A program made the translations under genes and the position numbers. Below the pieces are notes generated by a model. It ran no database searches, had not been told where the DNA came from, and saw only the letters and a program-made list of their open reading frames with translations. This document shows positions 7,674-11,768 of a stretch of 11,768 bases of DNA, in pieces. Source of the stretch: an uncultured Collinsella sp. (GTDB lineage: Bacteria > Actinomycetota > Coriobacteriia > Coriobacteriales > Coriobacteriaceae); assembly GCA_902470095.1 (NCBI GenBank), contig CABRFG010000062.1, forward strand, positions 1 through 11,768. Reading direction: 5' to 3'. Position 1 is the first letter of the stretch. Each line of letters opens with the position of its first letter.

Positions 7674-8006
7674 AGTTGTCCCCTAATTCCTACAACACAG
7701 TGTGGAATACGGCGAATCGTCGGATCGAACACAAGCCCCAACATCAACGAGAACCTACCTAGCGCATTGCAAGAACCCATTGGGGAGCACCTTCTAAGAC
7801 GGTTCGTCTATGCCACAATGCATAAAATAATATATAGATACCAATCATGTAAACCGCAGGTCAATAGGTCTTTTAATTTAATACCAGTTGATATTGCTCT
7901 GTTAACAGTTTTGCATCATACCGGCTATATTCAGTGGAATTATGTATATGTTTAAACAACTTAACTTTGGCTGGAAAGCCGATTGGGGGGATAGCCGCCC
8001 CAGCTG
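7674..8006. other. AT-rich leader region of the pilus unit (no gene)
   Basis: No credible gene was found here. The stretch 7800-7960 is strongly AT-rich compared with its surroundings. It contains the palindrome CTGTTAACAG (7899-7908). The 5' flank of the pilus unit, including its promoter and a leader of about 160 bases if the proposed promoter is right, must lie here. No inverted repeats long enough to suggest an invertible promoter and no long homopolymer tract were found; the longest is six G at 7985-7990. Confidence 0.6.
7835..7864 (-). promoter_or_regulatory. Possible promoter of the pilus genes
   Basis: On the minus strand TTGACC (7864-7859) is followed after 18 bases by TATCTA (7840-7835). 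The -35 matches consensus at five of six positions but the -10 at only three. Several other AT-rich hexamers nearby could serve as the -10, so the exact site is uncertain. The start codon lies about 160 bases downstream. Confidence 0.3.
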
Positions 8007-8036
8007 TGGTGCAAACGAACCCGTCCCCTTACACCA
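8007..8036 (-). repeat. REP-like short element, right copy
   Basis: The ends TGGTGCAA (8007-8014) and TTACACCA (8029-8036) are inverted with one mismatch. Read on the minus strand, it contains GGGGACGGGTTCGTTTGCACC and so shares the core with the copy at 2131-2152 (13 of 15 bases). It directly abuts the typA terminator at 8037. The two copies are in opposite orientation and bracket the pilus unit. Confidence 0.4.
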
Positions 8037-8075
8037 AAGAAAGGGCGCCGACCATCGCGGTCGACGCCCTTTCTT
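8037..8075 (-). terminator. Rho-independent terminator of typA
   Basis: An 11-bp outer stem (AAGAAAGGGCG 8037-8047 with CGCCCTTTCTT 8065-8075), one C-A mismatch, then five more pairs around a 5-base loop (8054-8058). Read on the minus strand, the stem ends in CCCTTTCTT, a T-rich tail. It lies 24 bases after the typA stop. The A/T-rich arms are symmetrical, so it may also work on the opposite strand. Confidence 0.85.
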
Positions 8076-8099
8076 ATTGGCGGTTATAAGCCCCAGCGC

Positions 8100-9938
<1,839 letters not shown>

Positions 9939-9985
9939 GTAGTTCCCCTATCTTCTATCCATATACAAACGGCACGCGTATGCGA

Positions 9986-10013
9986 CCCGCCCAGCGATGC
10001 AACGCTCAGCGGG
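9986..10013 (-). promoter_or_regulatory. Hairpin in the upstream region of typA
   Basis: On the minus strand, CCCGCT-G-AGCG pairs with CGCT-G-GGCGGG around a 6-base loop (TTGCAT): ten pairs including one G-T and one G-G mismatch. No T run follows, so it is not a standard terminator. It lies about 48 bases before the typA start codon and could be a leader structure or a weak terminator of the preceding operon. Confidence 0.35.
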
Positions 10014-10055
10014 AATATTGAGCCTTTTACCGAAAACTCGTTTATTTTAGCGATT

Positions 10056-10505
10056 TTAGATGAGAGGGGTTTCCTCACCTGCAGGTTCAGGGTCGCTCCA
10101 CATAAAACCATCGCCGGCGCCCATGCCCTCATACAGCACATATGCCGAAAAACCACTCTCGAGCGTGGTTTCGAAGAAGCTCACGAGCAGAGCATCGTGA
10201 TAGCCGCCGTCAATCTCGACGCAGCCGGTGTAGCCGATGGCATAGCGGGCGATACGGCCCAGGCCCTCGTCCTTAAGACCCATCTTGTGCTCGGAAATAA
10301 AGTTGGTAGCCGCCTCGAGGCACGCCTCTTCGCCGTCCTCGTCGAGCGCCGCCAGATATCGGTTGGAAGCAGCGTCCTCAATCGCCACAACTACGCCCGG
10401 ATTCTCGCCGGCGGCAAGGTCGTCCAAGAACGCACCAATCAGGTCGCACACCATGGCGTCGAGCTCGGCGGAGACGTTACCGGCGTCCTGCATATCCTGT
10501 GCCAT
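10056..10505 (-). CDS. Hypothetical acidic protein, 149 aa
   Basis: Not recognised. It is a soluble-looking, strongly acidic protein with no signal peptide or membrane segment. Helical, hydrophobic-patterned stretches (about 14-33 and 60-73) are followed by a strand-rich second half (87-128) containing GYTGCVEIDGGYHDALL and a Pro/Glu-rich tail. The ATG at 10505 is preceded by GGAAGG with 7 bases spacing, a good ribosome binding site. It follows the small membrane protein gene by 30 bases and is read in the same direction, so it belongs to the same probable operon. No catalytic motif is seen and no function is proposed. Confidence 0.75.
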   Translation of the reverse strand: MAQDMQDAGNVSAELDAMVCDLIGAFLDDLAAGENPGVVVAIEDAASNRYLAALDEDGEEACLEAATNFISEHKMGLKDEGLGRIARYAIGYTGCVEIDGGYHDALLVSFFETTLESGFSAYVLYEGMGAGDGFMWSDPEPAGEETPLI

Positions 10506-10535
10506 CTTTAGACCTTCCCATCGAGTCTGGCGTCA

Positions 10536-10925
10536 TTACAGTTCTTGTGCCTCGGCGGCGATCCTGGCGGCAGCGTCGCGGGCGCGCATCATGTCCGCTG
10601 CGCGCTTGTCGAGCACCTTGATCTGACTGGTCAGCATTACCGCATCGACCACACCCCAGATCACGAGGCCCGTAGAGATCGAAAACCCAAGCGCACCAAC
10701 TGTACCACGAAGGCGCGAGCAGATTGCCGCGACAAGGGCGGAGACGACAACCATCTTGATAAACGAGCCGCGGCGTTCGCGAAGCGTGCGGGCCTGCGTC
10801 ACATAGGCAATGCGAGCCGCCTCAGAAGCCTCCGAGCGCATCTGGGCCTCGCGCGCGATAGCCGCCGCCTCAGCCGACATACCGCCGGCCATCAGCGAAC
10901 GCTCCGCAGCCTGGCCGCCCCACAT
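10536..10925 (-). CDS. Small hypothetical membrane protein, 129 aa
   Basis: Not recognised by family. The N-terminal 54 residues are Ala/Glu/Arg-rich and probably helical, ending in RTLRERRG. Two hydrophobic segments follow (about 55-69 and 76-98), and the C-terminal 30 residues are again charged and helical (KVLDKRAADMMRARDAAARI). The basic residues on both outer sides suggest a hairpin with both ends in the cytoplasm. The ATG at 10925 directly follows the TAA of the nuclease-family gene and has no clear Shine-Dalgarno, so translational coupling is likely. An internal ATG at residue 12 with GGAG upstream is an alternative start. Confidence 0.7.
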   Translation of the reverse strand: MWGGQAAERSLMAGGMSAEAAAIAREAQMRSEASEAARIAYVTQARTLRERRGSFIKMVVVSALVAAICSRLRGTVGALGFSISTGLVIWGVVDAVMLTSQIKVLDKRAADMMRARDAAARIAAEAQEL

Positions 10926-11426
10926 TTAGAAGTCATCGGGGGAGAGCGTATGGACGAACTCGTCGAACTTCTCGAACTCCCGCTCGTCGTCAACTTCCTC
11001 GGCATGGGCAGAAACGGTGCCTAGGCGATTCATGATGTCGTCCTCCACAAACATGGGGGCATTGCTGCGCACGGCAAGGGCAATGGCATCACTGGGACGC
11101 GCATCGATCTTATGCTCGTTGCCATCGGCCAACACGACAACCGTCGCGTAAAACACGGGCGGCTCGGCGCGAACGATTTCGATGCGTTCGAGCTTGGCAC
11201 CCAGGGCGCCAACAGTATCGAGCAACAGGTCATGGGTAATCGGGCGCTCGGCGCGGCCGCTATCGATGCCGCGGCTGATGGCAGCGGCTTCAAACGAACC
11301 AGTTTGAATGGAAAGGGAACGCAGTGGCGCGGGCGAGTCCGATTTGCTGCAGCGCTCGCGAAGCACGATAAGCGATGGCACGGGACCGGCGGCCATGACG
11401 ATGGTCTCTATGTCGACACGAACCAT
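10926..11426 (-). CDS. Bifunctional nuclease family protein (DUF151/BFN), 166 aa
   Basis: A protein of the bifunctional nuclease family (PF02577). Plant members were reported to cleave DNA and RNA; the bacterial role is little known. The core family signature is clear: ERIEIVRAEPPVFYATVVV (80-98), then KIDARPSDAIALAVRSNAP (106-124) and MFVEDDIM (125-132), followed by an acidic tail. The length fits the family. The ATG at 11426 is chosen over the in-frame ATG at 11474 because GGAGGTG lies 6 bases upstream and MVRVDIETI is a natural N-terminus for the family. It is the first gene of a minus-strand operon with the small membrane protein (stop TAA abuts its ATG) and the acidic protein. Confidence 0.9.
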   Translation of the reverse strand: MVRVDIETIVMAAGPVPSLIVLRERCSKSDSPAPLRSLSIQTGSFEAAAISRGIDSGRAERPITHDLLLDTVGALGAKLERIEIVRAEPPVFYATVVVLADGNEHKIDARPSDAIALAVRSNAPMFVEDDIMNRLGTVSAHAEEVDDEREFEKFDEFVHTLSPDDF

Positions 11427-11483
11427 GGAACACCTCCGGTACGTAGCGGTTAACACGCGGCAGCTCCACCGCATTGAATAGCT

Positions 11484-11513
11484 ATACTACCCAATCTTTC
11501 GCACAGCACACAA
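11484..11513 (-). promoter_or_regulatory. Possible promoter of the nuclease-family operon
   Basis: On the minus strand TTGTGT (11513-11508) and TAGTAT (11489-11484) are 18 bases apart, about 58 bases before the start codon at 11426. Both boxes are imperfect (three and four of six positions). A promoter is expected here because the tRNA gene upstream ends in a strong terminator at 11541-11570. Confidence 0.35.
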
Positions 11514-11540
11514 AACCAAAATGAGATTTATCGCAGACAA

Positions 11541-11570
11541 GAAAAAAGCCCCAAGGCAATGCCCCAGGGC
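11541..11570 (-). terminator. Rho-independent terminator after tRNA-Ile
   Basis: On the minus strand a 10-bp stem (11570-11561 with 11557-11548, including three G-T pairs) closes a 3-base ATT loop and runs into TTTTTT (11547-11542). It lies 16 bases beyond the CCA end of the tRNA gene. Confidence 0.88.
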
Positions 11571-11585
11571 TCTTCACAGTTTTGA

Positions 11586-11662
11586 TGGTGGACCTGACAA
11601 GATTCGAACTTGTGACCTCCCGGTTATCAGCCGGACGCTCTAACCAACTGAGCTACAGGTCC
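11586..11662 (-). tRNA. tRNA-Ile, anticodon GAT, CCA encoded
   Basis: The minus strand gives a complete cloverleaf. The 7-bp acceptor is GGACCTG/CAGGTCC. The D arm is GCTC-AGTTGGTTA-GAGC. The anticodon stem is TCCGG/CCGGG with loop CTGATAA (anticodon GAT), with one G-T or mismatched end pair. The variable loop is AGGTC. The T arm is ACAAG-TTCGAAT-CTTGT. The discriminator base A is followed directly by CCA (11588-11586). GAT reads AUC and AUU. Confidence 0.97.
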
Positions 11663-11676
11663 ATCGCGCAAGGGAT

Positions 11677-11706
11677 ATATTAGACGAGTCGTTACGCGCG
11701 CGTCAA
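11677..11706 (-). promoter_or_regulatory. Promoter of tRNA-Ile
   Basis: On the minus strand TTGACG (11706-11701; five of six consensus positions) is followed after 18 bases by TAATAT (11682-11677; four of six). The tRNA 5' end lies 15 bases beyond the -10, giving a very short leader, as is usual for a single tRNA transcription unit. A short GC-rich CGCGCGCG-like run fills part of the spacer. Confidence 0.7.
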
Positions 11707-11768
11707 CAACTTTTTTGAAAATCTTTGGGAGGGGTGGTCGCTGGGCTGGCGAGATGGTTTTGGTTTGC

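Noticed and set aside
7674..8006. Phase-variable (invertible) promoter for the pilus genes
   Set aside because: No pair of inverted repeats long enough to serve as recombination sites was found, and no site-specific recombinase is present in the window.
11586..11768. tRNA-Ile as an integration site for a mobile element
   Set aside because: No direct repeat of the tRNA 3' end and no integrase gene is visible in the window.

Overview
The window looks like chromosomal DNA from a high-GC Gram-positive gut actinobacterium of the class Coriobacteriia, probably Collinsella or a close relative. The basis is the GC-rich housekeeping genes, strong GGAGG-type ribosome binding sites, a GTG and a TTG start, LPXTG-type sorting signals (so a Gram-positive wall) and the mix of gene families. 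The genus is an inference from composition and style, not from a search.

Left part (1-2200, plus strand). A perfect 38-base palindrome sits at the window edge. It is followed by a TRIC/UPF0126-family cation channel gene (171-860) and a gene for an exported membrane protein (968-2113). That protein carries a bactofilin-like beta-solenoid after its signal peptide and a C-terminal block of membrane helices. A strong rho-independent terminator (2160-2200) closes this side.

Middle (2306-8036, minus strand). A two-gene surface pilus/adhesin unit is read right to left. First comes a 1242-residue LPEAG-anchored protein (3945-7673) built from five adhesin-type Ig modules, a SpaA/Cna-B-like domain and an FctA/Spy0128-type domain. 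Overlapping it by 8 bases is a SpaH/EbpB-type major pilin (2306-3952) with a D2 isopeptide domain, a SpaA/Cna-B domain and an MPSTG sorting signal. No sortase gene lies in the window. The unit is compositionally patchy: the large subunit and the AT-rich leader are low in GC, while the middle of the pilin is very GC-rich with an abrupt edge near 3575. Two similar short REP-like sequences, in opposite orientation, lie at the two borders (2131-2152 and 8007-8036). This suggests an exchangeable accessory unit between conserved genes.

Right part (8037-11768, minus strand). This is a conserved housekeeping block. A tRNA-Ile(GAT) gene with its own promoter and terminator lies furthest right. Next is a probable operon of a bifunctional-nuclease-family protein, a small two-helix membrane protein and an acidic hypothetical protein, followed by the translational GTPase gene typA (bipA) and its terminator.

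The best candidate for something new is the pilus unit: its module plan, two different sorting signals, missing linked sortase, internal GC breakpoint and REP-like borders. The exported bactofilin-like membrane protein comes next.
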